From: Tistrella mobilis KA081020-065
GTDB lineage: Bacteria; Pseudomonadota; Alphaproteobacteria; Tistrellales; Tistrellaceae
Reading direction: 5' to 3'
Assembly: GCF_000264455.2 (NCBI RefSeq)
Contig: NC_017957.2
Coordinates: 248,001 to 312,000 of the forward strand
Length of the DNA: 64,000 bases
Shown: positions 39,111-48,662 of the stretch, piece by piece
How positions within the stretch are numbered: position 1 is the stretch's first letter
Layout of the letters: every line of letters begins with the position of its first letter
Notes under the pieces: model-generated
The model's database searches: none
Told to the model about the DNA's origin: nothing
Seen by the model: only the letters and a program-made list of their open reading frames with translations
Program-made: the position numbers and the translations under genes

Positions 39111-40839
39111 GGGGCACCTCCTTGCCGCGGCAGCCGCGCAGGAAATCGAAGTCGACGCCGGTATCCGCCCCCATCACATGCTCGTGGAACAGGCGCACAT
39201 AGCCGCCCTCTGGCGGGGAGACGGGGCTGGTCCAGGCGGCCAGGCGCCGGGCGATCTCGGCTTCGGGCACGTCCAGATGCAGGGTGCGGGCCTCGACATC
39301 CAGCTCGATCATGTCGCCGTCGCGCACGATCGCCAGCGGCCCGCCCACCGCCGCTTCGGGCGAGGTGTGGAGCACCACCGTGCCATAGGCCGTGCCCGAC
39401 ATGCGGGCGTCGGAAATCCGCACCATGTCGGTGATGCCCTTGCGCAGCACCTTGGGCGGCAGCCCCATATTGCCCACCTCCGCCATGCCCGGATAGCCGC
39501 GGGGGCCGCAATTCTTCAGCACCATCACGCAGCTCTCGTCGATATCCAGGCTCTCGTCATTGATCCTGGCCTTGTAGTGCTCGATGGTTTCGAACACCAC
39601 CGCCCGGCCCCGATGCTTCATCAGATGCGGGCTGGCGGCCGAGGGTTTGATCACGGCGCCCAAGGGCGCCAGATTGCCGCGCAGCACGGCGATGCCGCCA
39701 TGGGGGGTGAGCGCCTTGTCCGCCGGCCGGATCACATCCTCGTTCCAGTTCCGGGCGTCCTTGACCTCGTCCCAGAGCGTCTCGCCCGAGACGGTCAGGA
39801 CATCGCCCTGCAACAGGCCATCCTCGCAGAGCCGCTTGATCACCACCGGCAGGCCGCCGGCATAGAAGAATTCTTCCATCAGGTATTTGCCCGACGGCAT
39901 CAGATTGACGATGGTCGGCACGTCGCGCCCCAGCCGGTCCCAGTCGTCGAGCGTCAAGTCGACACCCACCCGGCCGGCGATGGCCAGAAGATGCACCACC
40001 GCATTGGTGGACCCGCCGATGGCGCCGTTGACCCGGATGGCATTCTCGAAGGCCGGCCGGGTCAGGATGTCCGACGGCTTCAGATCGTCCTTGACCATCT
40101 CGACGATGCGCCGGCCGGTCAGATGCGCCATGACCCGGCGCCGGGCATCCACGGCCGGGATGGCGGCATTGCCGGACAGCGCCATGCCAAGCGCCTCGGC
40201 CATGCTGGCCATGGAACTGGCGGTGCCCATGGTGTTGCAGGATCCGGCGCTGCGCGACATGGCCTGCTCGGCCTCCAGGAAGTCTTCCCGGGTCAGCTTC
40301 CCGGCCTTGATGTCTTCCGACATCTGCCAGAGCGCCGTGCCCGAGCCGACCCGCTCGCCCCGGAACCAGCCGTTCAGCATCGGGCCGCCGCTGACCACGA
40401 TCGCGGGCAGGTCGACGCTGCAGGCCCCCATCAGCAAAGCGGGGGTGGTCTTGTCGCAGCCGGCCATCAGCACCACGCCGTCGATCGGCTGGGCGCGCAG
40501 CGCCTCTTCCACATCCATGGCCGCCAGATTGCGGTAGAGCATGGCCGTGGGCCGCAGGCTGCTTTCGGCCGCCGAGAAGACCGGAAATTCCACCGGCAGC
40601 CCGCCCGCCTCGTAGACGCCGCGCTTCACCCGCTCGGCCAGATCACGCAGATGGGCGTTGCAGGGGGTCAGCTCCGACCAGGTGTTGCAGATGCCGATCA
40701 CCGGCCGTCCGTCGAACAGATCGTAGGGCAGGCCCTGATTGCGCATCCATCCGCGGTGATAGATGTTGTCCCGGCTGGTGCCGCCATACCACTCCTGGGA
40801 ACGGAGCCGGCGCGGCCATGGTGCCTTGGTGAATGCCAT
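39097..40839 (-). CDS. IlvD/Edd-family aldonate dehydratase (probably L-arabinonate)
   Basis: A 580-residue iron-sulfur dehydratase converting an aldonate to its 2-keto-3-deoxy acid. The cluster cysteines are in ICNTWSELTPCNAH, LMAGCDKTTPA and SAGSCNTMGTASSM. NGAIGGSTNAVVHLLA and RISDARMSGTAYGTVVLH are also typical. The opening RSQEWYGGTSRDNIYHRGWM is characteristic of the sugar-acid branch rather than of dihydroxyacid dehydratase of valine synthesis. Flanking arabinose/galactose dehydrogenase and GguC genes point to L-arabinonate, possibly with D-fuconate or galactonate as side substrates. Confidence 0.9.
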   Translation of the reverse strand: MAFTKAPWPRRLRSQEWYGGTSRDNIYHRGWMRNQGLPYDLFDGRPVIGICNTWSELTPCNAHLRDLAERVKRGVYEAGGLPVEFPVFSAAESSLRPTAMLYRNLAAMDVEEALRAQPIDGVVLMAGCDKTTPALLMGACSVDLPAIVVSGGPMLNGWFRGERVGSGTALWQMSEDIKAGKLTREDFLEAEQAMSRSAGSCNTMGTASSMASMAEALGMALSGNAAIPAVDARRRVMAHLTGRRIVEMVKDDLKPSDILTRPAFENAIRVNGAIGGSTNAVVHLLAIAGRVGVDLTLDDWDRLGRDVPTIVNLMPSGKYLMEEFFYAGGLPVVIKRLCEDGLLQGDVLTVSGETLWDEVKDARNWNEDVIRPADKALTPHGGIAVLRGNLAPLGAVIKPSAASPHLMKHRGRAVVFETIEHYKARINDESLDIDESCVMVLKNCGPRGYPGMAEVGNMGLPPKVLRKGITDMVRISDARMSGTAYGTVVLHTSPEAAVGGPLAIVRDGDMIELDVEARTLHLDVPEAEIARRLAAWTSPVSPPEGGYVRLFHEHVMGADTGVDFDFLRGCRGKEVPRDSH

Positions 40840-40857
40840 GAGCGATGGCCTTTCCCG

Positions 40858-41859
40858 TCAGAGTGATGCCACGCGAAGCGCGCCGCCACCGGCGACGGGA
40901 TCCGGGGCGATGGCCAGGCGGTTGCGCAGCGGCAGGCCGAAACCGGGCACCTCGATCTCGAACACATCGCCGGGTTCCGTGCGCAGCCCGGCCGCAAAGG
41001 AGAGCGTGGCGGTCCCGAACATGTGGACATGCACATCGCCCGGATGGCGGAACAGCTCGTATTTGAAGTGGTGGTGCTCCAGATTGGCGAAGCTGTGGGA
41101 CATGTTCTCTTCGCCCGACAGGAAGGGGGCATCGAACAGCACCTCGTCGCCGCGCAGCACCCGGGACCGGCCCTCGATGCTCGCGGGCGGCGGGCCGATC
41201 CGCAATTCGGGGCCGAAGGCGCAGCGGCGCAGCTTGGAATGGGCCAGGAACAGGTAATTGGTCCGTTCCGTCACATGGTCGGAGAATTCATTGGCCACCG
41301 CGAAGCCCAGCCGCCAGGGCGTGCCGTCGGGCCCGATCACATAGAGCCCGGCGATCTCGGGCTCCTCGCCGCCGTCCAGCGCGAAGGCGGGTGACAGCAG
41401 CTCGGCCTCGGGTGCGGCCACGCTCTCGCCATTGCCCTTGTAGAACCATTCGGGCTGGACACCCACCTGACCCGCGGCCGGCTTGCCGCCCTTCAGCCCC
41501 ATGCGGAACATCTTCATGGAATCGGTCATGCCGGCCTCATCGTCGCCGCCGCCATGCATGCTGTTCCGTGTGGAGGCCGAGCCCAGATGGGTCAGCCCGG
41601 TGCCGGTGACGTAAAGATGGGCCGGGTCGGGATGGTCGATCGGCGGCAGGATCCGCCCTTCGCGGCCGGCCTGCTCCAGATCCACCGCCCGGCCGGGGGT
41701 GATCTGGCCAAGCGCCTCGGCCAGTGTCCGCCCCCGGTCCAGGCAGTGCATCGCCAGGGCATAGGTGGTGTCGAAGCCGGTGACCTCGTGGGCCTCGGTG
41801 CCGTCGCGCACCACCACCGCCCGTGTGCCGTCTGTCCGCACGATCTGGGAAAGCAACAT
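40858..41859 (-). CDS. gguC: GguC/AraD1-family protein (FAH superfamily)
   Basis: A 333-residue protein of the fumarylacetoacetate hydrolase superfamily, GguC/AraD1 branch. Recognisable parts are GLTHLGSASTRNSMH, MGLKGGKPAAGQVGVQPEWFYKG split over two stretches, GFAVANEFSDHVTERTNYLF, and GDVHVHMFGTATLSF. gguC lies beside gguAB and chvE in Agrobacterium. In this operon no DapA-type 2-keto-3-deoxyarabonate dehydratase is present, so this protein is the best candidate for dehydrating that acid to 2-oxoglutarate semialdehyde. That role is inferred from gene content. Confidence 0.85.
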   Translation of the reverse strand: MLLSQIVRTDGTRAVVVRDGTEAHEVTGFDTTYALAMHCLDRGRTLAEALGQITPGRAVDLEQAGREGRILPPIDHPDPAHLYVTGTGLTHLGSASTRNSMHGGGDDEAGMTDSMKMFRMGLKGGKPAAGQVGVQPEWFYKGNGESVAAPEAELLSPAFALDGGEEPEIAGLYVIGPDGTPWRLGFAVANEFSDHVTERTNYLFLAHSKLRRCAFGPELRIGPPPASIEGRSRVLRGDEVLFDAPFLSGEENMSHSFANLEHHHFKYELFRHPGDVHVHMFGTATLSFAAGLRTEPGDVFEIEVPGFGLPLRNRLAIAPDPVAGGGALRVASL

Positions 41860-41863
41860 GGCC

Positions 41864-43069
41864 TCAGCCTTTCTTCTTGTTGTAGACGTCGAACACCACC
41901 GCGGCCAGCAGCACCAGGCCCTTGATGACCTGCTGCCAGTCGATGCCGATGCCGAGAATGGACATGCCGTTGTTCATCACGCCCATGATGAAGGCGCCGA
42001 CCACGGCACCGACCACGGTGCCGACACCGCCGGCCATGGACGCGCCGCCGATGAAGACCGCGGCGATCACGTCCAGTTCGAAGGACACGCCGGCTTTGGG
42101 TGTCGCGGTGTTCAGCCGGGCGGCGAAGACCAGGCCGGCAAGGGCGGCCAGCATGCCCATATTGGCGAAGGTCAGGAACACCAGCTTCTCCGCCGGAATG
42201 CCCGACAGCTTGGCCGCCTTCTCGTTGCCGCCGATGGCATAGATCCGCCGCCCGATGACCGTGCGGTTGGTGATGAAGGAATAGACCGCGATCAGCAGCG
42301 CCATCACGATGAACACGTTCGGCAGGCCCCGGAAGGTCGCCATCAGATAGCTCATATAGACAAGTGCGATGGTGATCAGGGCGTATTTGCCGGCGAAGAA
42401 GGCGAAGGGTTCTTCCACAAGCCCGGTCGCGGCCTGTTTGCGGCGGCTGCGCACCGCCATCACCAGGATGCCCGCCGCCACGACGATGCCCGTCACCAGC
42501 GACAGGGTGTTGAAGCGTCCGCTGCCGAAGATGTCGGGCACGAAGCCCGAGGCGATCAGCTGGAAATTGGCGGGGAACGGACCCACGGACTGGCCGGCCA
42601 GCAGCCAGAGCGTCAGCCCCTTGAAGACCAGCATGCCGGCCAGCGTCACGATGAAGGACGGGATCTTGAAGAAGGCGACCCAGAAGCCCTGGGCCATGCC
42701 GATCAGCGCGCCCACGGCCAGACAGATCAGCCCGGCCAGGACATAGGGCACCTCCCACTGGACGATCATCACCGCGGCCAGCGCGCCCACGAAGCCCAGC
42801 ACCGATCCGACCGACAGGTCGATATGGCCCGAGACGATCACCAGCAGCATGCCGACCGCCATGATGACGATATAGCTGTTCTGCAGGATCAGATTGGTCA
42901 GGTTGACCGGCTTCAGCAGGATGCCGTCGGTGGCGACCTGGAAGAACACCATGATGACGATCAGCGCCAGCAGGATGCCGTATTCCCGCATGTGCTTGCG
43001 CAGATAGGCGCCCATGGTGAGCCCGGACGCGGGGGCGGTCTCACGCTCGGATGGTTTCGCCAGGTCCAT
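41864..43069 (-). CDS. gguB: Multiple-sugar ABC transporter permease
   Basis: A 401-residue permease of the xylose/multiple-sugar class (MmsB/GguB/XylH), longer than ribose-type permeases, with about 11-14 helices. It includes [38 protein letters not shown] and [19 protein letters not shown] in the ATPase-contact loop. It may start at ATG 43069, overlapping the gguA end by 29 bp, or at the later ATG 43015 just before the first helix. It forms the channel for ligands delivered by ChvE. Confidence 0.9.
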   Translation of the reverse strand: MDLAKPSERETAPASGLTMGAYLRKHMREYGILLALIVIMVFFQVATDGILLKPVNLTNLILQNSYIVIMAVGMLLVIVSGHIDLSVGSVLGFVGALAAVMIVQWEVPYVLAGLICLAVGALIGMAQGFWVAFFKIPSFIVTLAGMLVFKGLTLWLLAGQSVGPFPANFQLIASGFVPDIFGSGRFNTLSLVTGIVVAAGILVMAVRSRRKQAATGLVEEPFAFFAGKYALITIALVYMSYLMATFRGLPNVFIVMALLIAVYSFITNRTVIGRRIYAIGGNEKAAKLSGIPAEKLVFLTFANMGMLAALAGLVFAARLNTATPKAGVSFELDVIAAVFIGGASMAGGVGTVVGAVVGAFIMGVMNNGMSILGIGIDWQQVIKGLVLLAAVVFDVYNKKKG

Positions 43070-44603
43070 GGGTCTGGTCTCCGGAAGTGACGATCATCGC
43101 CATGATCTTTTCCTGGGTGGCATCGGCCGTCGGCAGCTCGCCCACGAAACGCCCCTCGTTCATGACGTAGAGACGGTCGGTGATGCCCAGCAGCTCGGGC
43201 ATTTCCGAGGAAATCACGATGATCGATTTCCCCTGGGCCGCGAGCGCGGCGATGATCGAATAGATCTCGAACTTCGCGCCCACATCGATGCCGCGGGTCG
43301 GCTCGTCGAGGATGAGGATGTCGGGGTCGGCGAAGAGCCATTTGGACAGCACCACCTTCTGCTGGTTGCCGCCCGACAGGTTCACCGTCTCCTGCTCGAT
43401 CGAGGCGCATTTGATGTTGACCCGCGCCCGGTAGTCCTCGGCCACGCCGGCTTCGCGGTGCTCGTCGACCACGCCGGCACGGGCCACCGCATCCAGGTTC
43501 GCCAGCGGCACGTTGCGGCGGATGCTGTCGGCCAGCACCAGCCCCAGACCCTTGCGATCCTCGGTCGCATAGGCGAGCCCCGCCCTGATGGCGCGGGGGA
43601 TGGTCGACAGATCGGCGGGCCGGCCGTGGATCCTGACCGTGCCGGAAATGCCCTGGCCATAGCTGCGGCCGAACAGGCTCATCGCCAGTTCCGTGCGGCC
43701 GGCGCCCATCAGCCCGGCAATGCCCAGAACCTCGCCCTGCCGCAGGTGGAAGTTCACACCCTTGACCACCAGCCGGTCCCGATGGGTGGGGTGGTGAACC
43801 CGCCAGTCGGCAACCTCCATCACCGTGTCGCCGATGCGGGGCGTGCGCGGTGGATAGCGGTCGGACATCGACCGTCCCACCATGTCGCGGATGATTTCGC
43901 CCTCGCCGTAAGAGCTGTCGGACATGTCGCGGCTGGCGACGGTGGTGCCGTCGCGCAGCACCGTCAGACTGTCGGCCACCCGCGAGACCTCGTTCAGCTT
44001 GTGAGAAATCAGGATCGCGGTCAGGCCCTCGCGCGTCTTCAGCTCCACCAGCAGGTCGAGCAGGGCCTCGCTGTCGCGTTCGTTGAGCGAGGATGTCGGC
44101 TCGTCCAGGATCAGCAGCCGGACTTTTTTGGACAGCGCCTTGGCGATCTCCACCAACTGCTGCTTGCCAAGGCCCAGATCCTCGACCCGGGTGTCCGGGT
44201 TTTCCCGCAGCCCCACCTTGGCGAGCAGCGATGCGGTGCGGCGGCGGGTCTCCGGCCAGTCGATGACCCCGTATCGGGCGATCTCGTTGCCGAGGAAGAT
44301 GTTCTCGGCGATCGACAGTTCGGGCACCAGGGCCAGTTCCTGATGGATGATGATGATGCCCCGGGCCTCGCTGTCGGCGATGCCCCGGAAGGCCATGGGC
44401 TGGCCTTCATACAGGATCTCGCCCTCATACGACCCGGCCGGGTAGACCCCGCTCAACACCTTCATCAGGGTGGATTTTCCCGCCCCGTTCTCGCCCACCA
44501 GCGCCCGGATTTCCCCGCGCCGCACGGCGAGATTGACGCGGTCCAGCGCCTTCACCCCAGGAAATTCCTTGGTGATCCCGCGCATCTCAAGGATGGCGTC
44601 CAT
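43041..44603 (-). CDS. gguA: Multiple-sugar ABC transporter duplicated ATPase
   Basis: A 520-residue fused double ATPase of the MmsA/GguA type. Domain 1: Walker [23 protein letters not shown], Walker [12 protein letters not shown]. Domain 2: [16 protein letters not shown] as degenerate P loop, [30 protein letters not shown]. The opening [19 protein letters not shown] is typical. ATG 44603 is preceded by GGGAGGAACGG on the minus strand. It lies 62 bp after chvE in the direction of transcription. Confidence 0.92.
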   Translation of the reverse strand: MDAILEMRGITKEFPGVKALDRVNLAVRRGEIRALVGENGAGKSTLMKVLSGVYPAGSYEGEILYEGQPMAFRGIADSEARGIIIIHQELALVPELSIAENIFLGNEIARYGVIDWPETRRRTASLLAKVGLRENPDTRVEDLGLGKQQLVEIAKALSKKVRLLILDEPTSSLNERDSEALLDLLVELKTREGLTAILISHKLNEVSRVADSLTVLRDGTTVASRDMSDSSYGEGEIIRDMVGRSMSDRYPPRTPRIGDTVMEVADWRVHHPTHRDRLVVKGVNFHLRQGEVLGIAGLMGAGRTELAMSLFGRSYGQGISGTVRIHGRPADLSTIPRAIRAGLAYATEDRKGLGLVLADSIRRNVPLANLDAVARAGVVDEHREAGVAEDYRARVNIKCASIEQETVNLSGGNQQKVVLSKWLFADPDILILDEPTRGIDVGAKFEIYSIIAALAAQGKSIIVISSEMPELLGITDRLYVMNEGRFVGELPTADATQEKIMAMIVTSGDQTHGPGETIRA

Positions 44604-44665
44604 CCGTTCCTCCCAAGGGGTCTCGCCCGAAGCCGTCCTTTGCCCCGGGCGAGGGATCCCGCCGG

Positions 44666-45736
44666 TTACTCGATCTCGGACGCCTTGTAATAGCCGCTGT
44701 CGATCAGCACCGACCGCCAGTTGGCCGCGGTGACCGGAACCGGCTCCAGCAGGTAGGAGGGAACGACCTTCTTGCCGTTGTCATAGGTGGTGGTGTCGTT
44801 GATTTCGGGCTCGCCGCCGCCCATCACGGCATCGACCATGCCGACCGTCACCCGGGCGAGTTCGCGGGTGTCCTTGAAGATGGTCGAATACTGGTCGCCG
44901 CGCAGGATGGCCTTGACCGAAGGGACTTCGGCATCCTGGCCGGTGACGATGGGCATGGCCATGTCGCCCGAGCCGTAGCCCACCCCTTTGAGCGACGAGA
45001 TGATGCCGATCGACAGGCCGTCATAGGGGGAGAGCACCCCATGGACCTTCTTGCCCGTGTAGTTGGCCGAGAGCAGATTGTCCATGCGCGCCTGGGCGAC
45101 CGCGCCGTCCCAGCGCAGCGTGCCCACCTTGTCCATGCCCATCTGGCCCGAGGGGATCACCACCGAGCCGTCCTTGATCAGCGGGTCGAGCACCGACATC
45201 GCGCCGTTGTAGAAGAAATAGGCGTTGTTGTCGTCGGGCGAGCCGCCGAAGAGTTCCACGTTCCAGGGCTTCTGGTCGGGGAAGCGTTCCTTAAGGCCCT
45301 CGACCAGGGTGGTGGCCTGCTGGACGCCGACCTTGAAATTGTCGAAGGTGGCGTAATAGTTCACATGCTCGCTGTCGCGGATCAGCCGGTCATAGGCGAT
45401 CACCTTGATGCCGGCGGCATCGGCGTTGGCGAGCACGTTCGACAAAGTGGTGCCGTCGATCGCGGCGATGACCAGGACGTTCACGCCCTTGGTCACCATG
45501 TTTTCGATCTGCGCCAGCTGGTTGGGAATGTCGTCTTCGGCATATTGCAGATCGGTCTCGTAGCCGGCGGCCTTGAACTGCTCGACCATCGAGCTGCCGT
45601 CGGAGATCCAGCGGGCGGAGGATTTGGTGGGCATGGAGATGCCCACATATCCCTCGCCGGCCGATGCCAGGTCCGCGCCCCCCATGGCGATCACGGACAG
45701 GCCGGCCGCAAGCGCGACCGTCTTCAATGCCCTCAT
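44666..45736 (-). CDS. chvE: ChvE-type multiple sugar-binding periplasmic protein
   Basis: A 356-residue periplasmic binding protein with a Sec signal (about residues 1-26, ending GADLASAG). It matches ChvE in remembered parts: [24 protein letters not shown]-like [36 protein letters not shown], and [20 protein letters not shown]. ChvE binds galactose, arabinose, glucose and related sugars for GguAB uptake and, in some bacteria, for chemotaxis or virulence sensing. ATG 45736 follows GGGAGGAAAAG. First gene of the 16-kb minus-strand sugar block and divergent from a GbpR-like regulator. Confidence 0.93.
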   Translation of the reverse strand: MRALKTVALAAGLSVIAMGGADLASAGEGYVGISMPTKSSARWISDGSSMVEQFKAAGYETDLQYAEDDIPNQLAQIENMVTKGVNVLVIAAIDGTTLSNVLANADAAGIKVIAYDRLIRDSEHVNYYATFDNFKVGVQQATTLVEGLKERFPDQKPWNVELFGGSPDDNNAYFFYNGAMSVLDPLIKDGSVVIPSGQMGMDKVGTLRWDGAVAQARMDNLLSANYTGKKVHGVLSPYDGLSIGIISSLKGVGYGSGDMAMPIVTGQDAEVPSVKAILRGDQYSTIFKDTRELARVTVGMVDAVMGGGEPEINDTTTYDNGKKVVPSYLLEPVPVTAANWRSVLIDSGYYKASEIE

Positions 45737-45877
45737 CTTTTCCTCCCTTCGCGGCGCCCCCTGGTTCAGCCCCGCTTCTGCGGAGTCCGCCGGGACGGCC
45801 CTTGCTTTTGTGGCGCAACTCATCGGCGGACGGTCCGGCCGGTGATTGCCGCTGGGTCTATTGGTAAGAGGATTGGA

Positions 45878-45898
45878 TATGCCGGTCAAATCGGCATA
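45878..45898. promoter_or_regulatory. Perfect 7-bp inverted repeat, probable GbpR/LysR operator
   Basis: TATGCCG (45878-45884) and CGGCATA (45892-45898) are perfect inverted copies around seven bases, a T-N-A LysR-type box. It lies in the 224-bp gap between divergent chvE and the LysR gene, 83-63 bp before the LysR start. A/T-rich sequence follows (about 45899-45935), suited to promoters on both strands. Confidence 0.6.
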
Positions 45899-45960
45899 AT
45901 CATGTTCAATATATCATTATCCGAATATCACACGCGTCGGCAGGACGGGAGGTTGCCATC

Positions 45961-46938
45961 ATGGAGAGCGGCCCGAACAAGGTGGGGCGACGCGACCGGC
46001 TGATCGGCCGCGGCATCAAGTTCCGTCATCTGCGGGTGCTGGCAGAGCTGCTGGACACCCCGCAGGTCAGTGCTGCCGCGGCACGGCTGAACATGACCCA
46101 GCCCACCGCCTCGCGCCTGCTGGCCGAGGCGGAGACCATCGTCGGCGTGCCCCTGTATGAACGGCATCCGCGGGGCATCCGCCTGACCGTGATGGGGGCA
46201 ACCCTGGCCGAACGCGCCCGGCGCCTGCTGCGGGATCTGGACCAGACCGATCGCGAGATCGAGGATATGGGCCGCGGCACCCGGGGCACCGTCAATATCG
46301 GCGCGGTGACCGGGCCGGCGCTGGAGATCATCCTGCCGGTGATCCGCCAGCTGCGCGTGACCCATCCCGACATCCGCGTCAACGTATCGGTCGACCTGTC
46401 GGACAAGCTGGCCGGCGAGCTTCTGGCGGGGGCGGTGGATTTCTACATCGGCCGCCTACCGGCCGACCGGGATCCGCGCAGTTTCGTGATCCGCACCATC
46501 GGCGAGGAACCCTTGAGCCTGGTGGTCCGCAAGGGCCATCCGCTGACCCGCAAACCCGCCCCGACGCTGGAAGACTGCGTCGCCTATGACTGGATCCTGC
46601 AGCCCCAGGGCGGGCTGATGCGGACCACGGTAGAGGCTTATCTGCTCGGCCGCGGATGCACCCTGCCGGACCGGGTGCTGGGGACGTCGTCGATCCTGCT
46701 GACGCTGGCCTTGATCGCCAGTTCGAACGGCATCGGCACACTGGCACGCACCGTGGCGCGGTTCTATGCCGATCACGAAGGCATGGGCATGGGCATCGTG
46801 ACCCTGCCCGTCGCCGAGGATATGCGGGTGACGCCTTATGCCCTGATCCGCCCCCGCGATGTCGACCCCACGCCGGCGGCAGAGACCGTGTTCGCCATGA
46901 TCCACGAGCGTATCGACAATCTGGCCCCGACCATCTGA
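45961..46938 (+). CDS. gbpR: LysR-family regulator, GbpR type
   Basis: A 325-residue LysR regulator with N-terminal HTH (about residues 20-80: KFRHLRVLAELLDTPQVSAA, then MTQPTASRLLAEAE and YERHPRGIRLT). A substrate-binding effector domain follows from about residue 105 (GTVNIGAVTGPALEIILPVI). In Agrobacterium and Azospirillum a GbpR regulator is divergent from chvE (sbpA) and controls it in response to arabinose, galactose or fucose. Here the position and the perfect palindrome between the genes support the same role. Confidence 0.86.
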   Translation: MESGPNKVGRRDRLIGRGIKFRHLRVLAELLDTPQVSAAAARLNMTQPTASRLLAEAETIVGVPLYERHPRGIRLTVMGATLAERARRLLRDLDQTDREIEDMGRGTRGTVNIGAVTGPALEIILPVIRQLRVTHPDIRVNVSVDLSDKLAGELLAGAVDFYIGRLPADRDPRSFVIRTIGEEPLSLVVRKGHPLTRKPAPTLEDCVAYDWILQPQGGLMRTTVEAYLLGRGCTLPDRVLGTSSILLTLALIASSNGIGTLARTVARFYADHEGMGMGIVTLPVAEDMRVTPYALIRPRDVDPTPAAETVFAMIHERIDNLAPTI

Positions 46939-47015
46939 ATGGGGCGGAATGTCACGGCGGGCCATAATATTCTTCTGATATACATATATTCTCTGCCCTG
47001 TCGGAGCCTCATCCC

Positions 47016-47489
47016 ATGGACGACGTCACCATCGCCCGCGTCATTCACGTCCTGGCGGTCCTGCACTGGATCGGCGGGCTATGGCTGGTCACCTTCGTGC
47101 TGCTGCCGGCCGTCGGCCGGATGGCCGAACCCACCCGGCGGCTGGAGGTGTTCGAGGCGATCGAGGGGCGGTTTTCAGTGCAGGCGCGGGTGTCGGTGGT
47201 GCTGGCCGGGCTGTCGGGCTTCTGGATGACCTGGCGGATGGATGCCTGGTGGCGCTTCGCCGAGCCCGGCTATTGGTGGATGCATGCCATGGTCGTGCTG
47301 TGGGCGATCTTTGCCGTGATCCTGCTGATCGCCGAGCCGCTGGTGCTGCATGCCTGGTTCCACCGGGCCGCCGCCAGCCGGCCCGAGGCGGTGTACCGGC
47401 TGGTGTTGCGCGCCCATCGGGTGCTGTCGGCGGTGGCCGCGGTCACGGTGGCGGGGGCCGTGGCCGGGGCGCATGGCATGCTGTTCTGA
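47016..47489 (+). CDS. CopD-like four-helix membrane protein
   Basis: A 157-residue inner-membrane protein with four predicted helices (about residues 7-28, 54-72, 84-108 and 130-152). Histidines at the membrane face in IHVLAVLHWIGGLW and the last helix HRVLSAVAAVTVAGAVAGAHG resemble the CopD/DUF2269 group of small haem- or copper-related membrane proteins. The function is not established. It stands alone between the gbpR-like gene and the convergent quinone oxidoreductase gene. Confidence 0.6.
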   Translation: MDDVTIARVIHVLAVLHWIGGLWLVTFVLLPAVGRMAEPTRRLEVFEAIEGRFSVQARVSVVLAGLSGFWMTWRMDAWWRFAEPGYWWMHAMVVLWAIFAVILLIAEPLVLHAWFHRAAASRPEAVYRLVLRAHRVLSAVAAVTVAGAVAGAHGMLF

Positions 47490-47507
47490 TCGGCGCGGGG
47501 GCGCCGG

Positions 47508-48536
47508 TCAATCCATCTCGATCACCAGCTTGCCGAAGGGGCCGCGGTCGAGATGGGCGAAGGCCTCGCGCACCTCATGGGCGCGATAGCGCCGGGCGAT
47601 GACCGGCTGAAGGCCCAGCATGTCCACCGCGCGGACGAAATCTTCCAGCCCTCGCCGGTGGCCGACGGCGATGCCCTGGATCACCGGCGCCTTGGTCAGC
47701 AGCGGTTTGACATTGGCCGAGATTTCGGCGCCGTCGAGCACGCCGATCACCGAGATCCGCCCGCCGGGGGCGAGTGCGCGGAGCGAGGTGCCGAGGCCGG
47801 CGCCGCCTGCCACTTCCAGCAGATGATCGACACCGCGGCCGCCGGTCGCCGCCACCGCCGCCTCTGCCCAGTCGCCGGCCGTCCGGTCGATGCCGTGATC
47901 GGCGCCGAGCGCGCGTGCCTGCGCCAGCTTGTCGGCCGAGCCCGAAGTGACCAGCACACGTGCGCCATGCGCCCGCGCGATCTGCAACCCGAACAGCGCC
48001 ACCCCGCCGGTGCCCTGGACCAGCACGGTGTCGCCTGCCCGGATACGGCCGTATTCCACCAGCGCCATCCAGGCGGTCAGCCCGGCCACCGGCAGGGTCG
48101 CGGCGCCGGCATCGTCGAGGGTGCGGGGGGCCGCCACCAGCCAGTCTTCGGGCAGCACCGCGTGGGTGGCGAGCAGGCCGGGCAGGGTGCCGGCCAGGGT
48201 ATCGAGCGGCAGCGGCCACGCGCCGCCCGGTCTGCGGCCGTCGATCCAGTCGGGGATGAACTGCGCGATCACCCGGTCGCCGGTTCTGAAGCGCGAGACG
48301 CCGGCACCGGTCGCCAGCACCCGCCCGGCCATGTCGGAGGCGGGCGAGACCGGCAGGCTGAGCGGCAGGCCCATACCGGTTTCCACCACCATCTTGTCGC
48401 GATAATTCAGCGCCACCGCGCCGATCTTCACCAGCACCTCTCCCGGGCCGGGCGTGGGGATGGGCAGGGTTTCGGGCTGGAGGGTCGCGATGTCATGGGC
48501 GGTGATCGTCCAGCGGGTCATGGTGCCGTCGGTCAT
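47508..48536 (-). CDS. Zinc-lacking quinone oxidoreductase-type dehydrogenase (MDR family)
   Basis: A 342-residue medium-chain dehydrogenase/reductase. It has LNYRDKMVVETG, ASDMAGRVLATGAGVSRFRTGD, the nucleotide motif VQGTGGVALFGLQIA, and GADHGIDRTAGDWAEAA. Structural-zinc cysteines are absent, so it belongs with quinone oxidoreductase and related NADPH enoyl reductases. I chose ATG 48536; MTRW five codons later is possible. It is divergent from a LysR gene 126 bp away, which probably controls it. Confidence 0.86.
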   Translation of the reverse strand: MTDGTMTRWTITAHDIATLQPETLPIPTPGPGEVLVKIGAVALNYRDKMVVETGMGLPLSLPVSPASDMAGRVLATGAGVSRFRTGDRVIAQFIPDWIDGRRPGGAWPLPLDTLAGTLPGLLATHAVLPEDWLVAAPRTLDDAGAATLPVAGLTAWMALVEYGRIRAGDTVLVQGTGGVALFGLQIARAHGARVLVTSGSADKLAQARALGADHGIDRTAGDWAEAAVAATGGRGVDHLLEVAGGAGLGTSLRALAPGGRISVIGVLDGAEISANVKPLLTKAPVIQGIAVGHRRGLEDFVRAVDMLGLQPVIARRYRAHEVREAFAHLDRGPFGKLVIEMD

Positions 48537-48662
48537 GGGGCCTCTCTCCGGCGGGGGATGATGGAGCCCGCAGGCTAGCCTGGAATTTCTGTCGCCAGTT
48601 GCGCCGATATGTCGGAAGATTGGCGCCTGGCATGCAACAAAAGACGGATCATACGGCGGATC

